DNA from: a halophilic archaeon
GTDB taxonomy: Archaea; Halobacteriota; Halobacteria; Halobacteriales; Haladaptataceae
DNA length: 64,000 bases
Direction of reading: 5' to 3'
Assembly: GCA_003298465.1 (NCBI GenBank)
Contig: QNGA01000008.1
Coordinates: 186,001-250,000 of the forward strand
Part shown: positions 26,824-34,996 of the stretch, in pieces
Layout: the number at the start of each line of letters is the position of its first letter
How positions within the stretch are numbered: position 1 is the first letter of the stretch
The notes under the pieces: generated by a model
Databases searched by the model: none
What the model was told of the DNA's origin: nothing
The model's input: only the letters and a program-made list of their open reading frames with translations
Position numbers and translations under genes: made by a program

Positions 26824-27930
26824 CTACTGATTCAGTTCTAATTCCGTTGGGTGCTTCGATTGCTCCCGATAGGAGTCATACAGATCGATACCCCATTCGA
26901 CAACTCGATCATCCGTACTCACAATCATCGCAATGTGCTGGCCCTTCCCAGATGTGTTGTACGCACCAATTGCAACTTTCCGTTCGTCGTAGATACCGAT
27001 TCCAAGCGTATGGGACTGATCTAGAACCAATGGATCGTCGCCGTCTCTATCGTCATCGTCGATCTTGTACTCAAAATCAGTCGTTTCCCTCATCTTGAAG
27101 AATGTTGGTCGGTCCACGATAACTTCGTAATTCGGTCCCATATTGAATTGCTGTATTTTGTTGTAGGTTTTGAAAAGCAGCGAATTGTAGATAGAGCTCA
27201 TCCCCCGAAATTGGTCAACATTCCGGTCGTAGAGTGCCAATGCAGTGGTGAGAACGGAAGAGGGTCGACTAGGGTTCGAGATGGTTAACTCAGCGTCGGC
27301 GAGCGCTTGAATTGGGACGGTGGCATCTTCTGGTGGGAGACGCTGGAACCATGGTGCTTTCTCAATGAGCTGCGTGAGCGATGATGCTAACTCAACATAG
27401 GCCGACAGCACTTGCCGACCAGTTTCTGTGATTTGGTGTTCACCACGATCCTCGACCACCCAGTTCTTCTCGACAAAGTCGTCCAGAGCGCGCCTGATTG
27501 TGGAATCAGATGGTGGCTTATCGAGTGCCGTTTGGAACTCTTGTACTCGATAGGGTTGACCTGTAAGTACCTCCAAGATAGGTAGCAGATAGTCCGAGCG
27601 AGTAAGAAACCCCAACTCCTCAATTGAAAGCGTCTCAAGACGCGTTTCAAGGGCATCGAGAAATAAAATACCGCCAGCGGTCAGCTCGATTTCATTCTCA
27701 TCCCGATTTACAAATCCCCGGTCTTGAAGCACAGCGAGATGATTTGAGACCACTTGCCGAATAGGGTCGATCTCATTGGCGATCTCGATTTGAGTGACTG
27801 GGTTCGAGAGAGAATCAATCGTGCGGAGTACAAGAAAACGGGTTGAATCGATTGTCTCATTGATTACACTCCGGATAATCAGTTCTTCCCCAGACAGCGG
27901 ATTCGTCGCTCGATGATCCATAGTAGTCAT
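26824..27930 (-). CDS. Two-domain winged-helix transcription regulator (FilR1-like architecture)
   Basis: A 368-residue regulator. An N-terminal wHTH (about 25-85: EIANEIDPIRQVVSNHLAVL is the recognition part) is followed by a second wHTH-like segment (about 100-165: STIRRALDDFVEKNWVVEDRG). A C-terminal sensor-like domain (about 200-365) resembles those of haloarchaeal HTH proteins in the methanogenesis-regulator FilR1-like group. The ATG giving MTTMDHRA is preferred to the GTG/ATG five codons earlier. It is divergent from the P450 gene across 170 bases and is a reasonable candidate to control it. Confidence 0.78.
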   Translation of the reverse strand: MTTMDHRATNPLSGEELIIRSVINETIDSTRFLVLRTIDSLSNPVTQIEIANEIDPIRQVVSNHLAVLQDRGFVNRDENEIELTAGGILFLDALETRLETLSIEELGFLTRSDYLLPILEVLTGQPYRVQEFQTALDKPPSDSTIRRALDDFVEKNWVVEDRGEHQITETGRQVLSAYVELASSLTQLIEKAPWFQRLPPEDATVPIQALADAELTISNPSRPSSVLTTALALYDRNVDQFRGMSSIYNSLLFKTYNKIQQFNMGPNYEVIVDRPTFFKMRETTDFEYKIDDDDRDGDDPLVLDQSHTLGIGIYDERKVAIGAYNTSGKGQHIAMIVSTDDRVVEWGIDLYDSYREQSKHPTELELNQ

Positions 27931-28071
27931 AGCGTCATCTCCCACGGTAGTTTTCTATCTATGTCGCTTATAGAATTACTGAATTAGCTCTAGGAATTCA
28001 AAATATATGGGAACTTAGACAATATGTTCATCACATTTTCATAAAGTACCAGGAGATTCGAACCTCACCGG

Positions 28072-28080
28072 TTTTATTTA
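28072..28080 (+). promoter_or_regulatory. TATA element of the P450 gene
   Basis: TTTTATTTA centred about 28 bases before the ATG at 28104, with no ribosome-binding site between, as for leaderless haloarchaeal transcripts. Confidence 0.6.
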
Positions 28081-28103
28081 TGACCCCACGGGATACGATA
28101 ATT

Positions 28104-29444
28104 ATGAAATCAGACCTCCGCCGGCCTCCAACTCCTGAAGGGCATCCCTTTATTGGTCACACGATAGATTTCGCTCAGGGTCCGTTCGATTTCGTCGATC
28201 GAGCAATCGAAGAGTGTGGCGACGTCTATCGAATGAAACTGCCGGGCAGTCAAGTGTTCGCGCTCGCTCATCCAGACTACTTTAAACAAGTCCTGGTAAC
28301 CGAGATTGATGCCTTTGGAAAGAGTGATGATTTTCAGACAGCATTTGGGGATGGTGTGCTTGCCGCAGAGGGGGATCAATGGCGTCGGCAACGGGGTGTT
28401 CTCCAATCGTTTTTTACCCGACGGCAGGTCGCAGAATACACCGACTACATGGTAGAGGCAACACAACGCCGTCTCGATACCTGGCACCATCGAGAGATTC
28501 GCGACATGGAAACCGAAATGCAGAATCTTACCCTAGAGGTGCTGTTCGCGACACTCTTTGGTCGTGAACTCCAACCTGGAGAGGGTGATGATCTTCGTGC
28601 TGCAGCAGATGGTCTCAACAACTGGTTTGCACCCACATCGTGGCTGTTGCCGAATTGGATCCCAACCCTCTCGCGACGTGACTTTAAGAACTCGAAAGAA
28701 CGACTTCGGACAGAAATCCGCGAGCTCCTCGCAGAGCAGGTCTCGTCAGATACCATAGGAACTCATCACTCAGAGACGCTTCTCTCGAAACTCGAGAAGG
28801 CACGCAAAGCAACGGATGAGAATCAGTTGAGTCAGAAGGAAGTCGAAGGCGTGATGATTACTATGATCTTTGCGGGATACGAGACTACGGCTTCGGCTCT
28901 CGCATTTGCATGGTACTCACTTGCTACGCATCCCGAGATCCAAGACGCACTTCATGATGAACTTGACTCAGTCCTTGATGGCGATACACCGACGCATGCA
29001 GATGTTGAGAACCTCACATTTACGCGTCGGATTGTCAAAGAAACCATGCGGATGTATCCCTCAGTGCACACGATTCCCCGTCAAACCAATCGAGCAGTTG
29101 AGGTCAACGGATATGAGCTGCCGGCCGATGAAGAGGTTCATCTGAGTATCTTCGCCGTCCATCGCGACGAGCGATTCTACGACGATCCGGAGTCATTCCG
29201 ACCACATAGATGGAAAGCAGACTTAGAAGACCAGTTGCCCGAATTCGCGTACATGCCGTTTGGAGGGGGCCGCCGGACGTGTATCGGGCGCGATTTTGCA
29301 CTGCTCGAAGCAACGCTGGTGTTGGCAACGATCGGACAAGAGTGGGAGTTTGAGTGGAAGGGAGATGACGACTCGATGACCATCGAACCTGAGCTCACGC
29401 TTCAAACTCAGAATGGCCTACCCATGTGGCTGAAACAGCGATAA
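28104..29444 (+). CDS. Cytochrome P450
   Basis: A 446-residue soluble monooxygenase. The I-helix oxygen-activation motif is AGYETTASAL (about 257-266), the K-helix ExxR is ETMR (about 313), and the haem loop FGGGRRTCIGRDFALLEATL places the Cys ligand at about 392. PTPEGHPFIGH opens the catalytic domain and there is no membrane anchor. The ATG at 28104 fits the TATA box; an earlier in-frame ATG at 28080 lies within it. The substrate is unknown. Redox partners are not adjacent. The nearby DGGGP synthase makes an isoprenoid substrate conceivable, but that is a guess. Confidence 0.92.
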   Translation: MKSDLRRPPTPEGHPFIGHTIDFAQGPFDFVDRAIEECGDVYRMKLPGSQVFALAHPDYFKQVLVTEIDAFGKSDDFQTAFGDGVLAAEGDQWRRQRGVLQSFFTRRQVAEYTDYMVEATQRRLDTWHHREIRDMETEMQNLTLEVLFATLFGRELQPGEGDDLRAAADGLNNWFAPTSWLLPNWIPTLSRRDFKNSKERLRTEIRELLAEQVSSDTIGTHHSETLLSKLEKARKATDENQLSQKEVEGVMITMIFAGYETTASALAFAWYSLATHPEIQDALHDELDSVLDGDTPTHADVENLTFTRRIVKETMRMYPSVHTIPRQTNRAVEVNGYELPADEEVHLSIFAVHRDERFYDDPESFRPHRWKADLEDQLPEFAYMPFGGGRRTCIGRDFALLEATLVLATIGQEWEFEWKGDDDSMTIEPELTLQTQNGLPMWLKQR

Positions 29445-29506
29445 AGAGACGTCGACAACTCTCAGAGAGGAAATGAGAAGTGGTGTGCTAACTGTGTGGG
29501 CTGTCT

Positions 29507-29836
29507 CTACTGTTGCTCTTGTGTGCGGTTCCACGCATTCATTCCGCCCTCAAGCGCACTCGCCGCTTGGCCTTTGTCTTGAAGTATCCGAGCTGTCTCT
29601 GTCGAAGCGACACCGGCATCACATACCATCACGAGTTCTTTCTCGTCCGGTAAGTCATCGAGTTCGGCTAACGCTTCCTCAACATTTCCTTCCAAGAGTT
29701 TCGTTCTGATCGGACGATTCTCACTCCGTTCGATGTGATTCTCTTCGTAATCATCTTCAGGGCGAATGTCAACTACACAGACATCCCTGCCGTTCTCCAA
29801 CCGTTCTTTGAGTGTTTCGGGGTCAATCGTTGTCAT
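29507..29836 (-). CDS. Rhodanese-domain sulfurtransferase
   Basis: A 109-residue single-domain rhodanese. CVVDIRPEDDYEENHIERSE is the CH2A-like motif and the active-site loop is VMVCDAGVAS with the persulfide Cys. The tail ALEGGMNAWN is canonical. Such proteins shuttle sulfane sulfur in the cytosol. ATG 29836 is chosen over the TTG one codon earlier. It converges on the P450 gene. Confidence 0.9.
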   Translation of the reverse strand: MTTIDPETLKERLENGRDVCVVDIRPEDDYEENHIERSENRPIRTKLLEGNVEEALAELDDLPDEKELVMVCDAGVASTETARILQDKGQAASALEGGMNAWNRTQEQQ

Positions 29837-29921
29837 CAACGGACCTTATCTGACGAACGCCATGAATACGGTGATACCAACTAAGAGAGTGACTCGTTCA
29901 ACACGTCTTCAAATCCGCCCT

Positions 29922-30773
29922 TCACAAGAGCAGCGCCAGACGTCCACCAATAAACGCCACTGCAGAGATGTACATCCCGTACTTCAATAGTGACTGCCCA
30001 CCCGCTGGGTCGTCGAAACTTCGGTATCCAGAGTAGAGCATGACGAGAACTGCTGGTGCAACCAAGATGAGATATGCTGCGCCAAAAGTGCCGATGAAAT
30101 ACGGTATCGGACTAGCAAGCATCCCAACCACCAATACTGCCATTGCGAGGATAAGCGCTGGACGTCGACCAACGGAGATCGGGAGTGTGTTCAACCCTTC
30201 CTCACGGTCACCTGCGAGGTCTTCAACGTCCTTGATCACTTCTCGTGCAAACGTCGACAGAGCTGCTAACAGGAACAGGACACCTACTGCCGAGGTCAAG
30301 TTGCCGGCGGCTGCTGCACCGAACAAGAATGTACTCCCGCCAAGGTATGACACAAGCAGGTTGCCGACCCCTGGAAGTCCCTTGAAAAATTCCGTATACG
30401 TGATGAGCGCAATGAGATTGAGAACGGCGATGATTGTTGCCAGCACTGGGAGCGTAAGAGCGAATGCGCCAGCGATAGCAAACAGGACGAGACTAAAGAC
30501 AAGGACAGTCCGTGGTTCGACTGCGCCACGCGGAATGGGCCGCTCAGGGTTGTTAATTCGATCGATATCCCGATCGAAATAGTCGTTGATAGCCATTCCT
30601 GCACCAGTGGCAAGAATCGTTGTGATGGTGGCGGCACTGCTCGCGCCAAGATGGGAAAGAATCTCGCTTCCTTGAGCAACGAACGCTCCAGTAAACGTGA
30701 GTACTCCTGACGCAATGGCATTCCCTGGACGGGTGAGTTCGATAAGTCCTCGAATGCGCTCGTCAGATGACAC
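29922..30773 (-). CDS. Geranylgeranylglycerol-phosphate geranylgeranyltransferase (UbiA family)
   Basis: A 283-residue membrane prenyltransferase with about eight helices. The first Asp-rich motif is NDYFDRDID and the second is DVEDLAGDREEG, both needed for Mg-diphosphate binding. ELTRPGNAIASG at the N-terminus is typical of archaeal DGGGP synthases, which add the second geranylgeranyl chain of the ether lipid core. The start is taken as GTG at 30773 (VSSDERIRG), 24 bases after the TATA box. A GGGP synthase for the preceding step is at 58261-58971. Confidence 0.85.
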   Translation of the reverse strand: MSSDERIRGLIELTRPGNAIASGVLTFTGAFVAQGSEILSHLGASSAATITTILATGAGMAINDYFDRDIDRINNPERPIPRGAVEPRTVLVFSLVLFAIAGAFALTLPVLATIIAVLNLIALITYTEFFKGLPGVGNLLVSYLGGSTFLFGAAAAGNLTSAVGVLFLLAALSTFAREVIKDVEDLAGDREEGLNTLPISVGRRPALILAMAVLVVGMLASPIPYFIGTFGAAYLILVAPAVLVMLYSGYRSFDDPAGGQSLLKYGMYISAVAFIGGRLALLL

Positions 30774-30796
30774 ACCAGCGAATTTCTTTGCTGTGA

Positions 30797-30805
30797 CTAT
30801 AAATA
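30797..30805 (-). promoter_or_regulatory. TATA element of the DGGGP synthase gene
   Basis: CTATTTATA on the minus strand, about 28 bases before the GTG at 30773. It lies within the longer ATG-initiated frame, which supports the shorter, leaderless start. Confidence 0.6.
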
Positions 30806-30906
30806 GCACGAAACGCATGCTGTTATACTCAAACTGACGTGATCTCAGCGCGCGCTTACGCCGGTGTATCGAAAAAGCCTATTAATTATCACTAGACCAT
30901 TTCTAT

Positions 30907-31347
30907 ATGGACCAGTCAGATTTCGGGATGATACGAAGAGGCGTACGTGCTGATGACCGAGATGAGGACGCGTCCGAACGAATTCACGTATTTCAGCAAC
31001 TACTGGCAGAGAATTCCGAGCTAGAGCTGACCGATGCGATGGCCACCATTTGTGGCATCAACGAAGCTGAGTTTCGTGTGTATCTGATGGTCCTTGACTA
31101 TCCACATTGCTCAATTACGGACATTGCTGACGTTCTCGACCGCGACTCTAGCACGGTTGGCAAGCAAATGAAACCGCTGCTCAAACAGGACCTTGTTGAG
31201 CGATTTCCGCGAACGGTGGACAGTGGCGGTATCAAGTACCTCTACGAGGCGCAATCGCTTCCGGAAACCAAACAGTGGCTCCAACACGAGTTGGACGCCT
31301 GGACAGATGAGATACTGTCCCAACTCACACGTCTTCACGCGAACTGA
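30907..31347 (+). CDS. TrmB/MarR-like winged-helix regulator
   Basis: A 146-residue regulator. After a polar N-terminus of about 40 residues, the wHTH runs about 48-115 (AEFRVYLMVLDYPHCSITDIA, then DRDSSTVGKQMKPLLKQDLVE as recognition helix). The C-terminus is a helical dimerisation segment (ETKQWLQHELDAW). It is divergent from the DGGGP synthase gene across 133 bases and could control it. No ligand domain. Confidence 0.78.
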   Translation: MDQSDFGMIRRGVRADDRDEDASERIHVFQQLLAENSELELTDAMATICGINEAEFRVYLMVLDYPHCSITDIADVLDRDSSTVGKQMKPLLKQDLVERFPRTVDSGGIKYLYEAQSLPETKQWLQHELDAWTDEILSQLTRLHAN

Positions 31348-31406
31348 TTCGATTATTGGGGTCAGGACGCGTTCCAGCTATTGACAAAACATTGTGGGTT
31401 CGATAA

Positions 31407-31423
31407 GTCACACCCGTTGTGAC
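31407..31423. repeat. 17-bp inverted repeat, left copy
   Basis: GTCACACCCGTTGTGAC, itself a partial dyad (GTCAC/GTGAC). Its exact reverse complement is at 31646-31662. The DNA between carries further GTCACGTCC-like repeats and no gene (31348-31620). Confidence 0.7.
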
Positions 31424-31620
31424 CAAACACGAGACCGAAACCACGAGGCAGCTGTAACATACAGTACCACTACTACTGAACGAAAAGGATCTTCTTCCTT
31501 AGTTGTGACTAGCGTAAGAGGCGTCGGAGACGTGAGGAACCGCCCCAAGCTGTGGCCAAGGGCGGTCTACACGTCACGTCCCGTCCAACGTGTCACTATA
31601 GATCTGTTTCCTCGCCGTTC

Positions 31621-32487
31621 TCACACCTCACTACCGTCACGTCCGGTCACAACGGGTGTGACTCCGCCCGTGACCGTGCCATTCTCGAGGAGATCAAACT
31701 CGTGATACCGCATTTCATTCAGCGCTTCTGCTGTGGCCATATCCATCGCCACGATCTCGACTGTCTCCTGTTTCTGACTCACGCGGCGCTCTTTGACCGT
31801 CACGTCCGAGCCACCGAGTTCGACGAGCGCGTTCCAGACGCGCGTGATGGTCGTTCCGTGCGGTTTCTCGCCATCGATAGCGGTGATCGCAGCCTTCAGA
31901 TCCGCCCGCGTCCAAAAGACGCCTGAGCCGTTTTTCCGCCGCGTGGCGACTTCGTCCCATCGCCGGGCGGCTGTCACCGCTCGCCACGAATTCTTTTTGT
32001 TCTTCTCGTCCACGAGCCGCTTTTTCACTTGGTACGGCGAACAGTTCGCGTACAGATCCAGTGGGGACGTCGCTGGATCGACGCTACCCGGCAGGCCAGC
32101 GGTGTTCGACGATTCGCCATCGTCTTCAATCTCGGCTTCGAGTTGGCTCACCTTCGCTGTGGCCGCTTTCGAGGTCTCCCGCGCAGTCTTTGCGTTCTCT
32201 TTCGCCTCGTGTGCATTCGCGGCCAGCTCCTTCCGGGCCGTGCTAGCCTTCTCGGCGTCCGCTTGGAGTTCATCAACGCGCTCTTCGAGCACGTCGATCT
32301 GCCTGGCCTGCTGCTGGATCACCGCCCACATCGTTTCCCGGCTTGGGAGCTGCTGCTCGGAATCCGGCTCGGCCGCGCTCGCGTTCGACGTACTCGGCTC
32401 TGCCACGTCTATCCCCATCGCGGCGGCAAAGTCTTCGTCCGATACCACGTTTTCATCAACTTCTTCGAGCGAAAGTCCGACAGCCAT
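31621..32487 (-). CDS. Coiled-coil plus winged-helix-like protein, plasmid type (module 3)
   Basis: A 288-residue protein. An acidic N-terminus (about 1-45) precedes a long coiled coil (about 50-125, QARQIDVLEERVDELQADAE and Ala-rich heptads). The C-terminal half (about 150-270) has a helix-turn-helix look (FWTRADLKAAITAIDGEK, then TTITRVWNALVELG, and strands around KQETVEIVAMD). It shares its plan with the proteins at 21798-22508 and 25100-26068. It is the last gene of an overlapping operon and sits next to inverted repeats, so replication or partition is the best guess. Confidence 0.65.
   Translation of the reverse strand: MAVGLSLEEVDENVVSDEDFAAAMGIDVAEPSTSNASAAEPDSEQQLPSRETMWAVIQQQARQIDVLEERVDELQADAEKASTARKELAANAHEAKENAKTARETSKAATAKVSQLEAEIEDDGESSNTAGLPGSVDPATSPLDLYANCSPYQVKKRLVDEKNKKNSWRAVTAARRWDEVATRRKNGSGVFWTRADLKAAITAIDGEKPHGTTITRVWNALVELGGSDVTVKERRVSQKQETVEIVAMDMATAEALNEMRYHEFDLLENGTVTGGVTPVVTGRDGSEV
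31646..31662. repeat. 17-bp inverted repeat, right copy
   Basis: GTCACAACGGGTGTGAC, the exact reverse complement of 31407-31423, located within the last codons of the module 3 coiled-coil gene. The pair resembles the inverted repeats that bound plasmid origins. Confidence 0.7.
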
Positions 32488-32678
32488 CAGTTCTCACCTC
32501 CGAAATCCGTCTCCACATCCTGTTGGAGCGACTCGATCTGCTCGTCTTTCTCGACTACTTCCTGTTCGAGGTCGTCAATTCGGTTGGTAAGCGATTGGAC
32601 GTGCTTGGCAAGGTCGCTGGCCGAGATATTGCTCTCATCGAGAGTACTGGACGCTCTGGAAGCGGTGGTGTTACTCAT
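32487..32678 (-). CDS. Small coiled-coil protein
   Basis: A 63-residue protein with a heptad-rich stretch (HVQSLTNRIDDLEQEVVEKD) and a polar N-terminus. The ATG 32678 is preferred to an in-frame GTG two codons earlier. Its last codon touches the start of the module 3 gene, and the coiled coils of the two could pair. Confidence 0.65.
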   Translation of the reverse strand: MSNTTASRASSTLDESNISASDLAKHVQSLTNRIDDLEQEVVEKDEQIESLQQDVETDFGGEN

Positions 32679-33078
32679 CGGCACGCACCTCCGCTAGGGC
32701 TGCAGTATCGTCTCCTGGCGTGGAGAGCTGGGGGAAGTGCGCAATCGTGGTGAGCGCCCCAATACAACGAGCAGTCGTGTCACTGGCGGTGTGAGTGTAC
32801 TCGATAACAGCCATCGGCGAATCAGCGTGGCTGGCCGTACAGTGGTAGGTGGCTTGTTGAATGTCGTCCTGTGTGGTCGTCGTAACCGGTGGAACTGTCA
32901 AGACAAGCTGTGGTGCCTGACTCGTTACTGGGTGTGTTGCTCTCACCGTGCAAATCGTCCGTGGGAGGTCAGTCGTCGTAATGCCAATGCGATCCTCGGG
33001 TGAAAGCTCTTGGACGAGTGTGTCGGCATCGCGGGGATTCAACGGCTTGGGAACGATCGAATGCTCGTGGGTACTCAC
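32671..33078 (-). CDS. Hypothetical protein, operon member
   Basis: A 135-residue acidic protein starting at a GTG. Alternating strands (RTICTVRATHPVT, QLVLTVPPVTT, TYHCTASHADSPMAVIEY) suggest a beta-rich small domain. It overlaps genes on both sides, upstream by GTGA. No family recognised. Confidence 0.6.
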   Translation of the reverse strand: MSTHEHSIVPKPLNPRDADTLVQELSPEDRIGITTTDLPRTICTVRATHPVTSQAPQLVLTVPPVTTTTQDDIQQATYHCTASHADSPMAVIEYTHTASDTTARCIGALTTIAHFPQLSTPGDDTAALAEVRADE

Positions 33079-33407
33079 GCCTGCTCACCTCCCGTTGGAT
33101 TGGTGATGCACTCGACATGCGCACCCGTCCGAAGCCAGGTGTACCGTCCACTCGGTGAGAGGTCGTAGTACTCGAGCGTTGTCTTGGTGTGCTCAATCTC
33201 GTTGTAGTAGGAGTACTGGAGTCTGTAGAGGTCGTGGGTAGGTGTGGCGACGTACAGAACGTGCTCACCGGGCTGGGGGCCACGACAGGAGAGTTCGGGT
33301 TCGCAGTGGTTACACTGATAGACGACGCCCGTGAGCGTGCGCTTCTCGGTGTGGATCTGGATCGGGTCTGCACGCGCCAACGCGAGGACAGCGTCTCGGT
33401 TGGTCAT
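33075..33407 (-). CDS. Hypothetical protein with a CxxC-like pair, operon member
   Basis: A 110-residue protein (MTNRDAVLAL) with Cys residues in VYQCNHCEPELSC and a Tyr-rich strand region (HDLYRLQYSYYNEIEH). It is probably a small zinc-binding domain of unknown role. The ATG at 33407 lies in an overlap with the previous gene's stop. Confidence 0.6.
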   Translation of the reverse strand: MTNRDAVLALARADPIQIHTEKRTLTGVVYQCNHCEPELSCRGPQPGEHVLYVATPTHDLYRLQYSYYNEIEHTKTTLEYYDLSPSGRYTWLRTGAHVECITNPTGGEQA

Positions 33408-33784
33408 TGGTCTGCCTCCCGGTTCTGGCGAAAGCGTTGACACCGCTGACACGGTGCGTACTGATCGTCCTGAGCACCCTCCCGAGTGCGATCGTCGAGT
33501 GGGTTGTCGGTATGCAGCGTACAGAGTGGCTCGTTGTCCTCGTCGAGTTCGTGATAGGCGAAGGCGTCGCCTGCCTGCTGGTCGACGATGGCAACCATCT
33601 CGTCGGCAGGATAGGGATCGGCAGCGATGCGCTGGTGGCGTTCGGCATCGGTGAGAGTGGTTTCGAAATGCGCCTCACAGTAATGAGAATCAGTGATTTG
33701 AATCGCGTACGTCCCACAGTGTGGACAGCGTTCGAATGTGTCTTCGATCTCGTCGGGCGTGATCGGGTCCGAGGAGCGGGTCAT
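33404..33784 (-). CDS. Zinc-finger hypothetical protein, operon member
   Basis: A 126-residue protein with three Cys/His groups: CPHCGTYAIQ...HYCEAH near the N-terminus, LCTLHTD in the middle and CQRCQRF near the C-terminus. That is enough for two zinc sites. Start ATG 33784, one codon after an in-frame GTG. Its stop overlaps the next gene. Possibly a nucleic-acid binding accessory factor. Confidence 0.65.
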   Translation of the reverse strand: MTRSSDPITPDEIEDTFERCPHCGTYAIQITDSHYCEAHFETTLTDAERHQRIAADPYPADEMVAIVDQQAGDAFAYHELDEDNEPLCTLHTDNPLDDRTREGAQDDQYAPCQRCQRFRQNREADQ

Positions 33785-33840
33785 CACCCATCACCTCTCG
33801 TGGCTGTCGCTCTTTGGGGAGGGCGTACTGTGGGGTGCAT

Positions 33841-34341
33841 TTACGTGCGCACCTCAGTTGTGTTGGCGGTGTAGGTGGTGGGGTCGACGTCGTAGCACCG
33901 CTTGAGGATACGCTGGTAGTACCTGCGGGTTTCCGCTTGGGTTTCACCCGGTGGTGTCGAGGGGAGCTTCTGGTTGCCCGTTTTGGTCGTCGCGACCGAG
34001 CGGTGGGTTTCGGTATCGTCGGGAATCTGGAAGCCCTCCTCGCCGTAGTCGATCGGGAGGCGACGTTCGAAAAAACGCTGACAGTCCGCTGTAGCGTAGA
34101 TGCAATACAAGTAGGGCTCTTGACTGGTGGTCTTGGTTCGGGTTTCAAAGCCCACGCGGAGTTCGACGAGGTACGCGCGGGTGATCGCCTCGTCGGTGGT
34201 TTCGGGAGTGGGTTGGTCTGGGTCTTGATTGGTGGTTTCGGGTGTGGGTTCGAGGCGCTTGACGGGTTCGAAGACTTTCTTGCCGAATTGGGCCTCGAGG
34301 GAGAGAGCGCCGCCGTTGGGTTTCTCGTCGAAGGACGCCAT
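33841..34341 (-). CDS. Hypothetical protein, operon member
   Basis: A 166-residue protein with a Pro/Thr/Glu-rich linker (about 30-50) and a C-terminal domain with aromatic strands (YLYCIYATADCQRFFERRL) and a basic helix (QAETRRYYQRILKRCYDVD). No family recognised. Its ATG overlaps the TAA of a 23-codon leader gene. Confidence 0.6.
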   Translation of the reverse strand: MASFDEKPNGGALSLEAQFGKKVFEPVKRLEPTPETTNQDPDQPTPETTDEAITRAYLVELRVGFETRTKTTSQEPYLYCIYATADCQRFFERRLPIDYGEEGFQIPDDTETHRSVATTKTGNQKLPSTPPGETQAETRRYYQRILKRCYDVDPTTYTANTTEVRT

Positions 34342-34412
34342 TAGTGGTGTCCTCCGGTGAAGGGTGGTTGGTAGTCGATGCGTTTTTCAACAGTAGGCGT
34401 GTTTTCAGTCAT
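34341..34412 (-). CDS. Leader mini-gene of the module 3 operon
   Basis: A 23-codon frame (MTENTPTVEKRIDYQ...) whose TAA overlaps the ATG of the next gene (TAATG). The tight coupling matches the other junctions of this operon, so it is probably translated even though it is very short. Confidence 0.45.
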   Translation of the reverse strand: MTENTPTVEKRIDYQPPFTGGHH

Positions 34413-34525
34413 GCTTCGGCTGATCCCGAAGCGCGGTCGGTGTTGCAACCACCGGCCTTTCTACAAGGCATTCCGCGCTTCTACAACTATGCCTTTGTTT
34501 TACAGGGAAATAAAACTATGTATTG

Positions 34526-34597
34526 CATAGTGTTCTGCAGTATTCAAAGTAAACTATTTTGCATATCAAACCATCTTTTGTACTGTACTGCACTATG
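34526..34597. promoter_or_regulatory. Inverted repeat around the start of the HTH gene
   Basis: CATAGTG...GCAGTA (34526-34542) is mirrored by TACTGC-ACTATG (34586-34597), the latter including the ATG of the next gene. A TATA-like TTTTGCATAT (about 34556-34565) lies between. This is a plausible operator for autoregulation in a roughly 180-bp divergent promoter region. Confidence 0.4.
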
Positions 34598-34855
34598 AAT
34601 CGCATAGAAATGGTCAACGAAGATTTCGACCCTTCTGAAGATTGTGACCGAGTTCTTAATGTATTCAAGGAGGGGCAAGAGAACGACAGGCCCTGGGGGC
34701 GTGCGAACCCTCGCTTCATTATTGACCAGACAGGGATTGAGAAACCAAATGTTGAGTATCATCTCCGCCGATTAAGGGATGCTGGTTGGATTACCCGCTG
34801 TGCTCGCGGTCTCTATGAGTATGTAGAGGATCCAAGAGAGGAGAAAGATGAGTAG
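34595..34855 (+). CDS. Small winged-helix regulator of module 3
   Basis: An 86-residue protein. The wHTH occupies most of it (CDRVLNVFKEG, then NPRFIIDQTGIEKPNVEYHL as the HTH, and a wing around GWITRCARGLYEYV). The ATG at 34595 is chosen because the TATA-like element ends 29 bases before it. The upstream start at 34559 would overlap that element. It is divergent from the operon at 34412 and is likely its repressor. Confidence 0.72.
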   Translation: MNRIEMVNEDFDPSEDCDRVLNVFKEGQENDRPWGRANPRFIIDQTGIEKPNVEYHLRRLRDAGWITRCARGLYEYVEDPREEKDE

Positions 34856-34996
34856 TGGCTCCTAAAGAAAACGTCACAGGTGGGGTTGTAGAACGGGAGA
34901 AACAAATCCGCGAAATTGCACATTATCTATCGCGAGCGTCGTGTGTAAATCAAGTCGATCGCCTGTGATTCGACACTGCTTCGAAGAGGTGATAGA

